A DNA stretch of 57,443 bases from Rhodocyclaceae bacterium (GTDB lineage: Bacteria > Pseudomonadota > Gammaproteobacteria > Burkholderiales > Rhodocyclaceae): contig JACFMQ010000017.1 in assembly GCA_019455325.1 (NCBI GenBank), positions 1 to 57,443 on the forward strand. The letters run 5' to 3'. A program made the position numbers and the translations under genes. The first letter of the stretch is position 1. Every line of letters begins with the position of its first letter. Below, piece by piece: positions 43,901 through 51,514 of the stretch. A model generated the notes under the pieces. The model had not been told where the DNA came from. It ran no database searches and worked only from the letters and a program-made list of their open reading frames with translations.

Positions 43901-44826
43901 AGCTGCGCGCCGAGTGGGGCGGCCAGGCAAAGAGCGAGTTCGCCGAGCGGCACGAGACGCCGTCCGGATGCGCCGGGCTGACCGACTGGACCTTCGGCGA
44001 ACTGCCGGAGCTGATGGAGGTCGAGGTCGGCGGGCAGATGCTGCTCGGCTACCCGGGCCTCGTCGACGACGGCGACAGCGCGTCGCTGAAGGTCTTCGAT
44101 TCGTCCGAGGAAGCGCGCGCCGTGCACGAGAAGGGGCTGCTGCGGCTGTTCAAGATCCAGTTCAGGGAGCAGCTCAAGTACTTCGAGAAGCATCTGCCCG
44201 GCCTGCCGCAGATGGGCATCCAGGCGATGGGGCTGATGACCGTCGAGGAACTGAAGCAGCAGTTGATCGACGTCGTCTTCGCGCGCGCCTGCCTGACCGT
44301 GCCGCTGCCGCAGGACGAGGCGCGGTTCCGCGCGCGCTGCGCCGAGGCCAAGTCGCGGCTGGGGCTGCTGGCGCAGGAGATCTGCCGCCTGGTCGGGGCG
44401 GTGCTGACGGAATGGCAGGCGCTGATGAAGAAGCTGCCGGCCTTCAAGGCGCACGCGGCGGCGGTCAAGGATATCGAGGCGCAGGTGGGCCGCCTGATGG
44501 GCAGGCGCTTCGTCGCCGCGACGCCGTTCGAGCGCCTGCAGCATTTTCCCCGCTACCTGAAGGCGGCGGCGCTGCGGCTCGACAAGCTCAAGGCCGATCC
44601 GGCGCGCGACGCGCGGCTGCTGGCCGAATACGCGCCGCTGTGGACCAACTACGAGCGCCGCGCCGGGCAACTCGCCCGGCAGGGCGTGGTCGACGAGAAT
44701 CTGGAGCAGTTCCGCTGGCTGCTGGAAGAGCTGCGCGTGGCGCTGTTCGCGCAGGAGCTGAAGACGCCGACGCCGGTGTCGGCGAAGCGCCTGCTGAAAA
44801 CCTGGGAGGGCCTGAGCCGTGGTTGA
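40945..44826 (+). CDS. hrpA: ATP-dependent RNA helicase HrpA
   Basis: A 1293-residue DEAH-box helicase of full family length. Walker A GETGSGKTT lies at residues 88-96, DEAH at 185-188, SAT in VTSATID, and the motif VI QRAGRCGR further on, followed by HA2/OB domains and the long HrpA-specific C-terminal region. HrpA acts on mRNA and stalled ribosomes. Its start overlaps the crcB stop and its end overlaps the next gene by eight bases, so crcB-hrpA-EI24-CinA-like is a tight operon. Confidence 0.96.
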   Translation: MRIELDDCLAADRRRLKSLLRDLKSAQGAKRDKAHADFAALAARSSGVVAQRRARLPRPEYDEALPVNARRAEIAALIDRHPVVIVCGETGSGKTTQLPKICLELGRGATGLIGHTQPRRIAARSTAARIAQELKSELGQAVGYKIRFTERTSPASFVKLMTDGILLAETQGDPLLAAYDTLIIDEAHERSLNIDFLLGYLKQLLPKRPDLKVIVTSATIDAERFSKHFDDAPVIEVSGRLFPVEVRYRPVEAEEAEREDQRDLYDALVDACDELHREGPGDVLVFLPGEREIRDAAEALRKHHPPHTEILPLFARLSAEEQARIFKPHTGRRIVLATNVAETSLTVPGIRYVVDTGLARVKRYSYRNKVEQLQVEKISQAAANQRAGRCGRVAAGICIRLYDEAGFKARPAFTDPEILRSSLAGVILRMKSLGLGDIEEFPFLEAPSSRAVADGYQLLQELNALDGNNALTGIGHGLAKLPLDPRIARMIVAARDGGCLKEVLVIAAALSVQDPRERPQEKQATADAAHAKWADEKSEFLSWLKLWHWYANEIEHKKSQRKLVQVCHASFLSANRMREWRDIHAQLHALIGEQGWKENEIPATFDAIHKALLTGLLGNVGCRSEDSVYFLGARGIRFLIHPSSPLQKKVGRWLVASEITETTKLYARCIARIDPLWLEEVGAHLIRRSYFDPHWEQKAMQVVAWERSTLHGLVVNPKKRVNFGPMNPAEARAIFIRQGLVGGEIADDFARRWPFWQHNRKLIADIESLEHKSRRPDVLVDDELIFAFYDHLIPEGIHNGADFDKWRREAERDDPKRLFLKREDLMRHEAAGVTTDAFPSQIKLGGVDYALAYHFEPGSPKDGVTLTVPLPHLNQVPALRCEWLVPGLLKEKVQQLVKTLPQKIRAKLVPVPEFAAEFAERVQPSDKGLVPALIAFIVETRGLNARGWAVTPDAFRPGELPAHLSMNFKLVDEHGRQLAMSRNLAELRAEWGGQAKSEFAERHETPSGCAGLTDWTFGELPELMEVEVGGQMLLGYPGLVDDGDSASLKVFDSSEEARAVHEKGLLRLFKIQFREQLKYFEKHLPGLPQMGIQAMGLMTVEELKQQLIDVVFARACLTVPLPQDEARFRARCAEAKSRLGLLAQEICRLVGAVLTEWQALMKKLPAFKAHAAAVKDIEAQVGRLMGRRFVAATPFERLQHFPRYLKAAALRLDKLKADPARDARLLAEYAPLWTNYERRAGQLARQGVVDENLEQFRWLLEELRVALFAQELKTPTPVSAKRLLKTWEGLSRG

Positions 44827-45553
44827 AATCTTCAACGCGCTGACGCGCAGCCTGAACAACCTGCAGGACCGCGGCATCTGGCTGCGGCTGGCCGGGCCGA
44901 CGGTGGTTTCGCTGATCGTCTGGCTGCTGCTCGCCTTCTTCGCGCTCGAATGGTTCGTCGCCGAGCTGCTGCAGTTCCCGCCGCTGTCGTGGGTGAGCAC
45001 CTGGGGCGCGCTCTGGCTGGCCAAGGTGCTGGCCTGGATCGGCGGCTGGCTGGCGGTGTTCGCGCTCGCCTACATGACGGCGATGCTGCTCGCCGCGGTC
45101 TTCGTCGTGCCGCTGCTGGTCAACGAGATCGCGCCCCGCGAATACCCGGACGTGGCGCGCATGGGCGAGGACAGCTTCGTCGCCGCCACCGGCAACAGCC
45201 TGGTCGCCGCGCTCGGTTTCATCGCCGGCTGGATCGGCACGCTGCCGCTGTGGCTGATCCCCGGCATGGGGCTGGTGCTGCCGATCTACTGGCTGGCCTG
45301 GCTGAACCGCCGCACCTTCGCCTACGACGCGCTCGCCGCGCACGCGACGAAGAGCGAATGGCAGGCGCTGTTCGAGAAGCACCGCGGCAAGCTGCTGCTC
45401 CTGGGCGTGCTGCTCGGCCTCTTGGCGCACGTGCCCTTCGTCGGCCTGCTGGCGCCGGCCTTCGGCGCGCTGGCCTACATCCACTACGGACTGGAGGCGC
45501 TGCGCCGCGAGCGTGACGGCGCCGTCCTGACCATCGAGAAGGCGCGCGCATGA
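44819..45553 (+). CDS. EI24-domain (CysZ-like) membrane protein
   Basis: A 244-residue membrane protein with about five helices (near 25-50, 70-100, 130-160 and 200-225). The EI24/CysZ-type pattern includes FVVPLLVNEIA and WLAWLNRRTFAYDALA. The start is GTG at 44819 inside the hrpA end. CysZ itself takes up sulphate; whether this protein does is unknown. Its stop overlaps the next start by four bases. Confidence 0.85.
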   Translation: MVEIFNALTRSLNNLQDRGIWLRLAGPTVVSLIVWLLLAFFALEWFVAELLQFPPLSWVSTWGALWLAKVLAWIGGWLAVFALAYMTAMLLAAVFVVPLLVNEIAPREYPDVARMGEDSFVAATGNSLVAALGFIAGWIGTLPLWLIPGMGLVLPIYWLAWLNRRTFAYDALAAHATKSEWQALFEKHRGKLLLLGVLLGLLAHVPFVGLLAPAFGALAYIHYGLEALRRERDGAVLTIEKARA

Positions 45554-46311
45554 AGACCTTCGGTGCCGTCGTCGTCGGCGACGAGATTCTTTCCGGCAAG
45601 CGGCAGGACAAGCATTTCGCGAAAATCGCCGAACTGCTCGGCGCGCGCGGGCTGCGCCTTTCGTGGGTGCAGTACCTCGGCGACGACCGGGCGCGGCTGA
45701 CCGAGGTCTTCAAGCGCACGCTCGCCGCCAATGAGGTCGTCTTCTCCTTCGGCGGCATCGGCAACACGCCGGACGACCACACGCGGCAGGCGGCCGCGGC
45801 GGCGCTCGGCGTCGGCCTGGAGATTCATCCCGAGGGCGTCGCGGAGGCGCGGGTGCGCTTCGGCGACGACATGACGCGAGAGCGCCTGCAGCTCGTCGCC
45901 TTCCCGGCTGGCGCGAAGATCATCCCGAATCCGTTCAACCGCATTCCCGGCTTCATGGCGCGCGAGCACTACTTCGTGCCCGGCTTTCCGCAGATGGCGC
46001 ACCCGATGGTCGAATGGGTGCTGGAAACCTTCTACCGCGACGAGTTCCGCGCGGCGCCGGTGGAGAAGGCCCTTCTGCTCACCGGCGAGCGCGCCTACGA
46101 GAGCGCGCTGCTCGACCTGATGGAGCGCATCGTCGCCGACTATCCGACGCTGCGCCTCTTTTCGCTGCCGTCCCTCGTCGGCAAGGAGCGGCGGCATCTG
46201 GAGCTGGGCGTCGAGGGCGATCCGGCGCTGGTCGAGCGGGCGATGGAGGAAATCCGCGTCGAGATCGAGCAGCGCGGCATCCACTGGGTCTGGCGCGACG
46301 CGCCGGGCTGA
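45550..46311 (+). CDS. molybdopterin-binding / CinA-type protein
   Basis: A 253-residue soluble protein with a MoCF_biosynth fold: GAVVVGDEILSGKRQDKH at the start, FSFGGIGNTPDDHTRQAAA as the substrate loop, and NPFNRIPGF and VPGFPQMAHPM further on. This is the N-terminal domain seen in CinA, without the CinA amidase domain. A pyrophosphatase-like or nucleotide-clearing role is possible. It is the last gene of the crcB-hrpA operon. Confidence 0.85.
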   Translation: MKTFGAVVVGDEILSGKRQDKHFAKIAELLGARGLRLSWVQYLGDDRARLTEVFKRTLAANEVVFSFGGIGNTPDDHTRQAAAAALGVGLEIHPEGVAEARVRFGDDMTRERLQLVAFPAGAKIIPNPFNRIPGFMAREHYFVPGFPQMAHPMVEWVLETFYRDEFRAAPVEKALLLTGERAYESALLDLMERIVADYPTLRLFSLPSLVGKERRHLELGVEGDPALVERAMEEIRVEIEQRGIHWVWRDAPG

Positions 46312-46335
46312 CCGGCACGGCCCCCGGAAAACGAA

Positions 46336-46358
46336 GAAGCCCGGTCTCGCCGGGCTTC
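46336..46358. terminator. hairpin between converging genes
   Basis: GAAGCCCGG (46336-46344) and CCGGGCTTC (46350-46358) form a perfect 9-bp stem with a 5-base loop in the 72-bp gap between the CinA-type gene and the first phasin. The flanks are only moderately T-rich on each side, so it may act weakly in both directions. Confidence 0.6.
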
Positions 46359-46383
46359 CTTCGGGTGAGGCGGCGCTGCCGCC

Positions 46384-46944
46384 TTACTTCTTCTTGCTGC
46401 CCGCCGCCGTGCCGGCGCTGACGGCCTTGGCCGTGGCGCTGCTCGCGGCCTGCAGGTTGGCGTCGGTGATCTCGGACATCTGCCGGGCCATGTTCTGCAT
46501 GTTGCCGAAGGCCTGGTTGGTGGCGTCGAGCATCGACTTCATCGCCGCCGCGAAGACGTCGCCGCCGACCGGCGCCTGCGCCGAGGTCTTCTCGATCGTC
46601 GCCGAAGCCTTCTTCGAGAAGTTGCTGTACTGCGCGTCCATCACCTTGGTGACTTCCTGCTGCAACTGGGTGACGAGGTCGTAGACGTTGCGCGAGTAGT
46701 CCATCAGCTTCTGCACGTTCGGCTGCGACAGCGAGGCGTTGATCTTGGCCAGTTCCTGCGCGTCCTTGGCCGACAGGATCTGCTGCACGTTGGCGACGCT
46801 GGCGTTGAAGAACTCGCGGCTGGCGGCCATGTTGAGCGCAGCCAGCTTTTCCATGCCTTCGAAGGCGGTGCGCATGAGCGCCATCGTCACTTCGGCGTTG
46901 GCTTTCTGGGCGGCTGCGAGTTGGTCGAGATTCGTATTGCTCAT
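46384..46944 (-). CDS. phasin family protein (first)
   Basis: A 186-residue helical, alanine-rich protein of the phasin family that coats polyhydroxyalkanoate granules. Family features include LMRTAFEGMEKLAALNMAASREF and the NVQQILSAKDAQELAKINASL stretch, with a basic Lys-Lys-Lys end. The ATG at 46944 has GGAGGA upstream; a longer frame exists but starts in the promoter. The tandem gene next to it codes for the same length. Confidence 0.92.
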   Translation of the reverse strand: MSNTNLDQLAAAQKANAEVTMALMRTAFEGMEKLAALNMAASREFFNASVANVQQILSAKDAQELAKINASLSQPNVQKLMDYSRNVYDLVTQLQQEVTKVMDAQYSNFSKKASATIEKTSAQAPVGGDVFAAAMKSMLDATNQAFGNMQNMARQMSEITDANLQAASSATAKAVSAGTAAGSKKK

Positions 46945-46983
46945 TGTGCTTCCTCCGGGTCGTTGGCTATGGGACACCAAGTC

Positions 46984-47013
46984 ACTATAGGTTATCTGCC
47001 GAGCATGAACCAA
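46984..47013 (-). promoter_or_regulatory. candidate sigma-70 promoter of the first phasin
   Basis: On the minus strand TTGGTT (47008-47013) and TATAGT (46984-46989) are 18 bases apart, about 40 bases before the start codon. The -10 matches five of six consensus bases and the -35 is weak. It lies between the terminator of the second phasin and the first phasin, so each gene has its own transcription unit. Confidence 0.5.
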
Positions 47014-47038
47014 GCGCAAAACTCAAAAACGGCAGACG

Positions 47039-47065
47039 AAAAAAACCCCCGAACGCGTCGGGGGT
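47039..47065 (-). terminator. Rho-independent terminator of the second phasin
   Basis: ACCCCCGA (47045-47052) and TCGGGGGT (47058-47065) form an 8-bp stem. Read on the minus strand it is followed by seven T (47039-47045). It lies 22 bases after the stop of the second phasin. Confidence 0.88.
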
Positions 47066-47087
47066 CTTCCTTGCGGTCCGTGACCGA

Positions 47088-47648
47088 TCAGGCAGCCTTT
47101 TTCTTGCCCGCGGCGGCGGTGGCGCCGACGGCCTTGACCGTGGCGTTGGTCGCGGCGGCGACGTTCGCTTCGGCGATCTCGGCGACCTGCTTGGCGGCCT
47201 TGTTCATGCTGTCGAAGGCCGAGTTGGCGGCGGCGATCGCCGACTTGACGGCGGCGACGGCCACGTCCGAACCGGCCGGCGCCGACTTGGCGGCCTTGTC
47301 CAGCAGACCGGCGACGGACTTCTGGAACTCGGTGAACTGGGCTTCCAGGACCTTGGCGAACTCTTCCTGGGTCTGCGCCGAGATTTCATAGACGCTGCGC
47401 GAGTAGGCGACGGCCTTCTCGACGTTCGGCTGGGCCAGCGTGGCCTGCACCGAGATGGCTTCCTGCACGTCCTTGGCGCCGAGCAGGGCCTTGGTGTTGG
47501 CGACGCCGTCCTCGAGCACCGAGCGGGCGGTGTTCAGGTTCAGGGCGGCAACGCGCTCGGCCGAGGCCAGGGCGGTGTTGGCGAGGGTCAGCAGGGACTC
47601 GACGGCGGCTTTGTTGGCGGCGGCGAATTGTTCCGGGGTGGCAAACAT
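47088..47648 (-). CDS. phasin family protein (second)
   Basis: A 186-residue phasin beginning MFATPEQFAAANKAAVE, with SVLEDGVANTKALLGAKDVQEAISVQATLAQP and an Ala/Lys-rich tail ending GKKKAA. The ATG at 47648 follows AGGAG. It shares plan and length with the neighbour but is clearly diverged. A consensus promoter and a palindrome lie upstream, so it is probably the major, strongly regulated phasin. No PHA synthase gene is in the window. Confidence 0.92.
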   Translation of the reverse strand: MFATPEQFAAANKAAVESLLTLANTALASAERVAALNLNTARSVLEDGVANTKALLGAKDVQEAISVQATLAQPNVEKAVAYSRSVYEISAQTQEEFAKVLEAQFTEFQKSVAGLLDKAAKSAPAGSDVAVAAVKSAIAAANSAFDSMNKAAKQVAEIAEANVAAATNATVKAVGATAAAGKKKAA

Positions 47649-47721
47649 GGTCGATCTCCTATCGATGTCGGTTGAGGTTTCACGGCGGCGCTGGTTGATG
47701 TTGCGCTGCAGCATGTGTCGA

Positions 47722-47749
47722 ATTATAGGGGTGATCGCGTCAATGTCAA
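47722..47749 (-). promoter_or_regulatory. consensus sigma-70 promoter of the second phasin
   Basis: On the minus strand a perfect TTGACA (47744-47749) and perfect TATAAT (47722-47727) are 16 bases apart. The start codon is about 75 bases further. This is the best promoter match in the window and fits a very abundant protein. Confidence 0.88.
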
Positions 47750-47753
47750 GCAC

Positions 47754-47774
47754 TTTTTGTGCGCCGCACAAAAA
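47754..47774. promoter_or_regulatory. perfect palindrome next to the phasin promoter (possible PhaR operator)
   Basis: TTTTTGTGCG (47754-47763) and CGCACAAAAA (47765-47774) are exact inverted repeats around one central C, ending five bases upstream of the -35 hexamer. Phasin genes are commonly controlled by the repressor PhaR, so an operator is plausible. A smaller palindrome GCTGCAGC occurs at 47705-47712 in the untranslated leader. Confidence 0.6.
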
Positions 47775-47878
47775 ATATTTTCCGCAGGATAATCATGGCG
47801 TTGTGCGTATTGCAGGGCGCTGGTGGGAACGCCCGGGGTGCGGGGCAGCAGGGGGGCTCCGCACCCTGGCCGCCGGCG

Positions 47879-48481
47879 CTATTCCTTGGCCGGAAGGCTG
47901 TCCGACGGACGCAGCGTCAGCGGCTCCGCCTTGTTCGCCTCGCCCTCGCTCTTGCTGCCCTTCGGCTGGATGATCGCGCGCACGCGGCCGCCTTCGGCCT
48001 TCGCCGGCGTCCTGCCGTCGGCGGCGACGCCGGAGGTGACGAGGTACTGCTCGGTGAGCGCGTTGTAGGAGATGTAGTTGCCCTTCACCTCGTCGAGGCC
48101 GCTGCGGATCCAGGCGCGGACGAAGAACTCGGTCTTCTCGTTGCGGGCGTCGTGCTCGATGCGTTCGCCTTCGCCCTCGATGTATTCGTCGCGTCCCTCG
48201 CGCTTTTGGCGGAAGCGGGCGAGGCCGCCGGTGCCGCCGCTGGCGACGCCGCGCTGGAAGCCGTCGGCGTCCTGGGTGACGACGATGCGGTCGGCGCGGA
48301 TGGTCAGCGTGCCCTGCGTCAGCACGACGCTGCCCTCGAAGATCTGCACCTTCTTCACCTCGTCCACGCTGATGCGGTTGGCTTCCAGGTTGATCGGCTT
48401 GTCGCGGTCGGCGCGTTCGGCGAACGCCGTACCGGCGGTCGTCAGCGAGATCAGGGCGAGGGCAATCAGGTTCCGCTTCAT
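47879..48481 (-). CDS. lptA: lipopolysaccharide transport periplasmic protein LptA
   Basis: A 200-residue periplasmic bridge protein for LPS export. The signal peptide ends AFA, followed by the OstA/LptA beta-jellyroll (DKPINLEANRISVDEVKKVQIFEGSVVLTQG) and a Lys/Ala-rich tail. Its start overlaps the lptC stop by four bases. The usual next gene, lptB, is not there; the phasin region follows instead. Confidence 0.93.
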   Translation of the reverse strand: MKRNLIALALISLTTAGTAFAERADRDKPINLEANRISVDEVKKVQIFEGSVVLTQGTLTIRADRIVVTQDADGFQRGVASGGTGGLARFRQKREGRDEYIEGEGERIEHDARNEKTEFFVRAWIRSGLDEVKGNYISYNALTEQYLVTSGVAADGRTPAKAEGGRVRAIIQPKGSKSEGEANKAEPLTLRPSDSLPAKE

Positions 48482-49065
48482 GGCTTCTTTTTCGCCTTTC
48501 TGCTTTCAAACTGACCGGTGGCCCGCGACTGCAGGACGTAGGTCTGGGTCTTGTTGTCGAGATGCATGCCGACGCCTTCGAGCCGCGAGGCGCCCTGGGT
48601 GAAGCGCACCGGGCTCGCGGTGAACGCGGTTTCCTCTTCCGTCCTGATGGTCAGGTCGGGCATGTGGCCGAAGAGGGCGGCGCGGGTCGCCGTCGGATCG
48701 CGCCGGAGACGCACGTCGCCGTCCAGTTGCACGGTCTCGCCGTCGGCGCTGATCTGTGCCTGTCGCGCGCTGAGGTACAGCTTCGGCTTGCCCGGCTGCA
48801 GGTAGGTCAGGTGCGGCCTGGTGACGTCGGTCGAGTCGTCGTCGGGGTAGTGCCGCGCCTCGTCGCCGGTGAGGACGTACTGGAGCTCTCCGTCCTTGGT
48901 CAGCTTGCGGACTTCCATCTGCGTGATGATGTAGTCGGGGTCGTGCCGGTCCTTGCCGTCGCTCCCCGCCTCGGGCAGCGCCGTCGCGCGCATCAGCCAG
49001 AAGCTGAGGCCGGCCAGCACCGCCAGCACGGAGATCGGGAAGACGGCGGTGGACCAGGTCTTCAT
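48478..49065 (-). CDS. lptC: LPS export ABC transporter periplasmic protein LptC
   Basis: A 195-residue bitopic protein with one N-terminal helix (about 5-25) and the LptC beta-jellyroll (DYIITQMEVRKLTKDGELQYVLTGDEARHY). It passes LPS from LptBFG to LptA. The ATG at 49065 overlaps the kdsC stop (ATGA) and its stop overlaps the lptA start, so the operon is tightly coupled. Confidence 0.92.
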   Translation of the reverse strand: MKTWSTAVFPISVLAVLAGLSFWLMRATALPEAGSDGKDRHDPDYIITQMEVRKLTKDGELQYVLTGDEARHYPDDDSTDVTRPHLTYLQPGKPKLYLSARQAQISADGETVQLDGDVRLRRDPTATRAALFGHMPDLTIRTEEETAFTASPVRFTQGASRLEGVGMHLDNKTQTYVLQSRATGQFESRKAKKKP

Positions 49066-49586
49066 TGCGGCAGCCACGGCGCGACGACGTCGTCCAGGCG
49101 GCCCTGGGCGGCGAGGATGAAGTCGCAGGCTTCGCGCACGGCGCCGCGTCCGCCTTCCTTCCTGGTCACCAGCGTGGCGCGGCGCAGCACCGCGTCGTGG
49201 GCGTTGGCCGGCGCCGCCGAGAAGCCGCACAGGGCCATGGCGCCGAGGTCCATGACGTCGTCGCCCATGAAGCCGGCCGCGTCGGCGTCGAGGCCGAGTT
49301 CGGCGAGCAGGCCGCGCAGGCAGGCGACCTTGTCGTGCACGCCCTGGTGCAGCCGGGCGAGGCCGAGGTTGCGCGCGCGCGCCTCGACGCACGGCGCCGC
49401 GCGGCCGGTGACGATGGCCACCGCGATGCCGGCCTTTTCGAGCATCTTCAGGCCGGCGCCGTCGAGGGCGTTGAAGGCCTTCAGCTCGCTGCCGCTGTCG
49501 GTGTAGTAGATGCTGCCGTCGGTCATCACGCCGTCGACGTCGAAGGCCATCAGGCGCAGCTTGCGGGCGCGGGCCACGGCGTCCAT
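49062..49586 (-). CDS. kdsC: 3-deoxy-D-manno-octulosonate 8-phosphate phosphatase
   Basis: A 174-residue HAD-family phosphatase making Kdo. The nucleophile motif FDVDGVMTDG (Asp16, Asp18), VTGRAAP and MGDDVMDL are all intact, and length matches tetrameric KdsC. The start overlaps the kdsD stop by one base. Confidence 0.94.
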   Translation of the reverse strand: MDAVARARKLRLMAFDVDGVMTDGSIYYTDSGSELKAFNALDGAGLKMLEKAGIAVAIVTGRAAPCVEARARNLGLARLHQGVHDKVACLRGLLAELGLDADAAGFMGDDVMDLGAMALCGFSAAPANAHDAVLRRATLVTRKEGGRGAVREACDFILAAQGRLDDVVAPWLPQ

Positions 49587-50563
49587 CAGATGACCTTGGC
49601 CTGGAACAGGTCGTGCATGTTCAGCGCGCCGATCAGCCGGCCGGCGGCGTCGGTCACCGGCAACTGGTTGATGCGGAACTGCTCCATCATCTCGACGGCC
49701 TCGACCGCCAGCTTGTCCGGGCCGATGCTGCGCGGGTTCTTCGTCATCACCTCGGTGACGCGCAGGGCGCGCAGGTCAAGGCCCTTCTCGAAGGCGCGGC
49801 GCAGGTCGCCGTCGGTGAAGATGCCGACGACGCGCCGCTCTCCATCGACGACCGCGGTCATGCCGATGCCGCCCTTCGAGATTTCGAGGATCGCCTCGGC
49901 GACGCCGGCTTCCGGCGCCACCGCCGGCGGCGCCTCGCGCATCACGTCGCGGACGTGCGTGAGCAGGCGGCGGCCGAGCGCGCCGCCCGGGTGTGAGCGG
50001 GCGAAGTCCTCGGCGCCGAAGCCGCGCGCGTCGAGCAGGGCGACGGCGAGCGCGTCGCCGAGCGCCAGCGCGGCGGTGGTGCTGGCCGTCGGCGCCAGGT
50101 TGAGCGGGCAGGCTTCCTCGGCGACGGCGGCGTCGAGGTGGGCGTCGGCCTCGCGCGCGAGCGAGGACTGGGCGTTGCCGGTCATGGCGATGAGCTTGCC
50201 GCCGAGGCGCTTGAAGATCGGCACGATGGCCATCAGCTCCTCGCTCTCGCCGGAGTTGGAGAGGGCGATCAGCACGTCGTCGCGGGTGATCATGCCGAGG
50301 TCGCCGTGGCTGGCCTCGGCCGGGTGCACGAAGTAGGCCGGCGTGCCGGTGCTGGCGAAGGTCGCCGCGATCTTGCGCGCGATGTGGCCGGACTTGCCCA
50401 TGCCGCTGACGATGACGCGGCCGCGGCAGTTGAGGATCAGCGACAGCGCGGCGAGGAAGCCGCCGTCGATGCGCTCGCCGAGCGCGGCGACGGCGTCGGC
50501 CTCGATGCGCAGGACGCGGCGGGCGAGGTCGAGCGCTTTCGACGAGGGCTGGATCGGGTTCAT
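49586..50563 (-). CDS. kdsD: arabinose-5-phosphate isomerase
   Basis: A 325-residue enzyme converting ribulose 5-phosphate to arabinose 5-phosphate for Kdo synthesis. An SIS domain (about 35-170; GMGKSGHIARKIAATFASTGTP and SNSGESEELM) is followed by two CBS domains. The ATG at 50563 begins MNPIQPSSKA; a TATACT -10-like element lies at 50591-50596 on the minus strand. It starts the kdsD-kdsC-lptC-lptA operon. Confidence 0.93.
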   Translation of the reverse strand: MNPIQPSSKALDLARRVLRIEADAVAALGERIDGGFLAALSLILNCRGRVIVSGMGKSGHIARKIAATFASTGTPAYFVHPAEASHGDLGMITRDDVLIALSNSGESEELMAIVPIFKRLGGKLIAMTGNAQSSLAREADAHLDAAVAEEACPLNLAPTASTTAALALGDALAVALLDARGFGAEDFARSHPGGALGRRLLTHVRDVMREAPPAVAPEAGVAEAILEISKGGIGMTAVVDGERRVVGIFTDGDLRRAFEKGLDLRALRVTEVMTKNPRSIGPDKLAVEAVEMMEQFRINQLPVTDAAGRLIGALNMHDLFQAKVI

Positions 50564-50643
50564 GGAACGGGGGCGGTGACGATCCGGAAAAGTATAGCAG
50601 ACAGGCCCGGACCGCCCGGTTTCAAGGGGCCCCGCGCGATCGT

Positions 50644-51333
50644 TCAGAAGCCCATGCAGACCGTGTATTGGCCGGCGTCGCCGATGCCCGCCGGATCCGC
50701 CGCGTTGTCGATGCCCGCGCTGGCGTTGCGCGCGTAGCCGCTGCCGGGAACGATGCGCACCTGGCCGGTGGCGCCGTTGCCGTCGTCGAGCGTGAGATCG
50801 ATCTGGCGGGCGAGCCTGCCGAGGACGCTGGCCGAGCACAGCAGGTAGGTGCCGCCGAGGTCGCGCACGTAGGCGCCGCCGCTCGGCTGGTGGATGCTCT
50901 CGATGCCGATGGCGCCGCCGTCGGCGTTGGTCGGCCGGTAGCCGGCGGCATCGGTGCGTGTCGTGCCCGGCGCCAGGCCGGCGAGGCGCACGTGCTGCCA
51001 GACGACGAAGCTCTCGTCGGCGGCGGAGACGGAATCCCAGAAGCCGTCGAGCCGGCCGTTGCCGGCGCCGCCGCCGGCGGCGACCGTCGCCACCTGCGTC
51101 GCGGCGGCGCCGAGGTGCATCTGCGCCGCCGGATCGTCGCCGGGCAGCGCCCGGAACTTGTCCTGGTAGCTGTAGATGAAGATCGGCACGTTGCGGAAGT
51201 CGCCGGCCATGGCCTTGGCCTTGGCGCCGTTGATCAGCTCCTGCCCTTTCATCACGCCGCCGAGCAGCAGCCCGACGATGATCAGCACGATGGCGATCTC
51301 GATCAGCGTGAACCCCCGGTGTCTCCGTTCCAT
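50644..51333 (-). CDS. prepilin-type pseudopilin-like protein
   Basis: A 229-residue secreted-type protein with the short basic leader MERRHRG followed by FTLIE and a hydrophobic helix, the classic PilD cleavage site after Gly7 with Glu at +5. The globular part carries PGDDPAAQ and a Cys-containing C-terminus. Other type IV pilus or type II secretion genes are not adjacent, although pilSR lie 1.6 kb away. It could be a minor pilin or a pseudopilin. Confidence 0.85.
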   Translation of the reverse strand: MERRHRGFTLIEIAIVLIIVGLLLGGVMKGQELINGAKAKAMAGDFRNVPIFIYSYQDKFRALPGDDPAAQMHLGAAATQVATVAAGGGAGNGRLDGFWDSVSAADESFVVWQHVRLAGLAPGTTRTDAAGYRPTNADGGAIGIESIHQPSGGAYVRDLGGTYLLCSASVLGRLARQIDLTLDDGNGATGQVRIVPGSGYARNASAGIDNAADPAGIGDAGQYTVCMGF

Positions 51334-51453
51334 GCGCGCCTCCCCGCGTATCCCCGGGCGCCGGCCGGCGCCGACGGTCAGTTCAATGGCATTTGCGGAC
51401 TATGACATCGGAGTTATTTTTGGTCAAGGCGCGCGCCGGCGTTCGGCGTTTGC

Positions 51454-51482
51454 TTGACGGGGCAGGGGGCGGCGCCTAAGAT
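51454..51482 (+). promoter_or_regulatory. sigma-70 promoter of ispB
   Basis: TTGACG (51454-51459) and TAAGAT (51477-51482) are separated by exactly 17 bases and lie 32 bases before the ispB start codon. Confidence 0.7.
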
Positions 51483-51514
51483 TCGCCGGTTTTTCCTCCA
51501 TTCCTCCCGCTGCG

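Noticed and set aside
40693-45024. A 1443-codon open frame on the minus strand
   Set aside because: It is antisense to hrpA along its whole length. The His/Arg/Gln-rich composition and lack of motifs mark it as a shadow frame.
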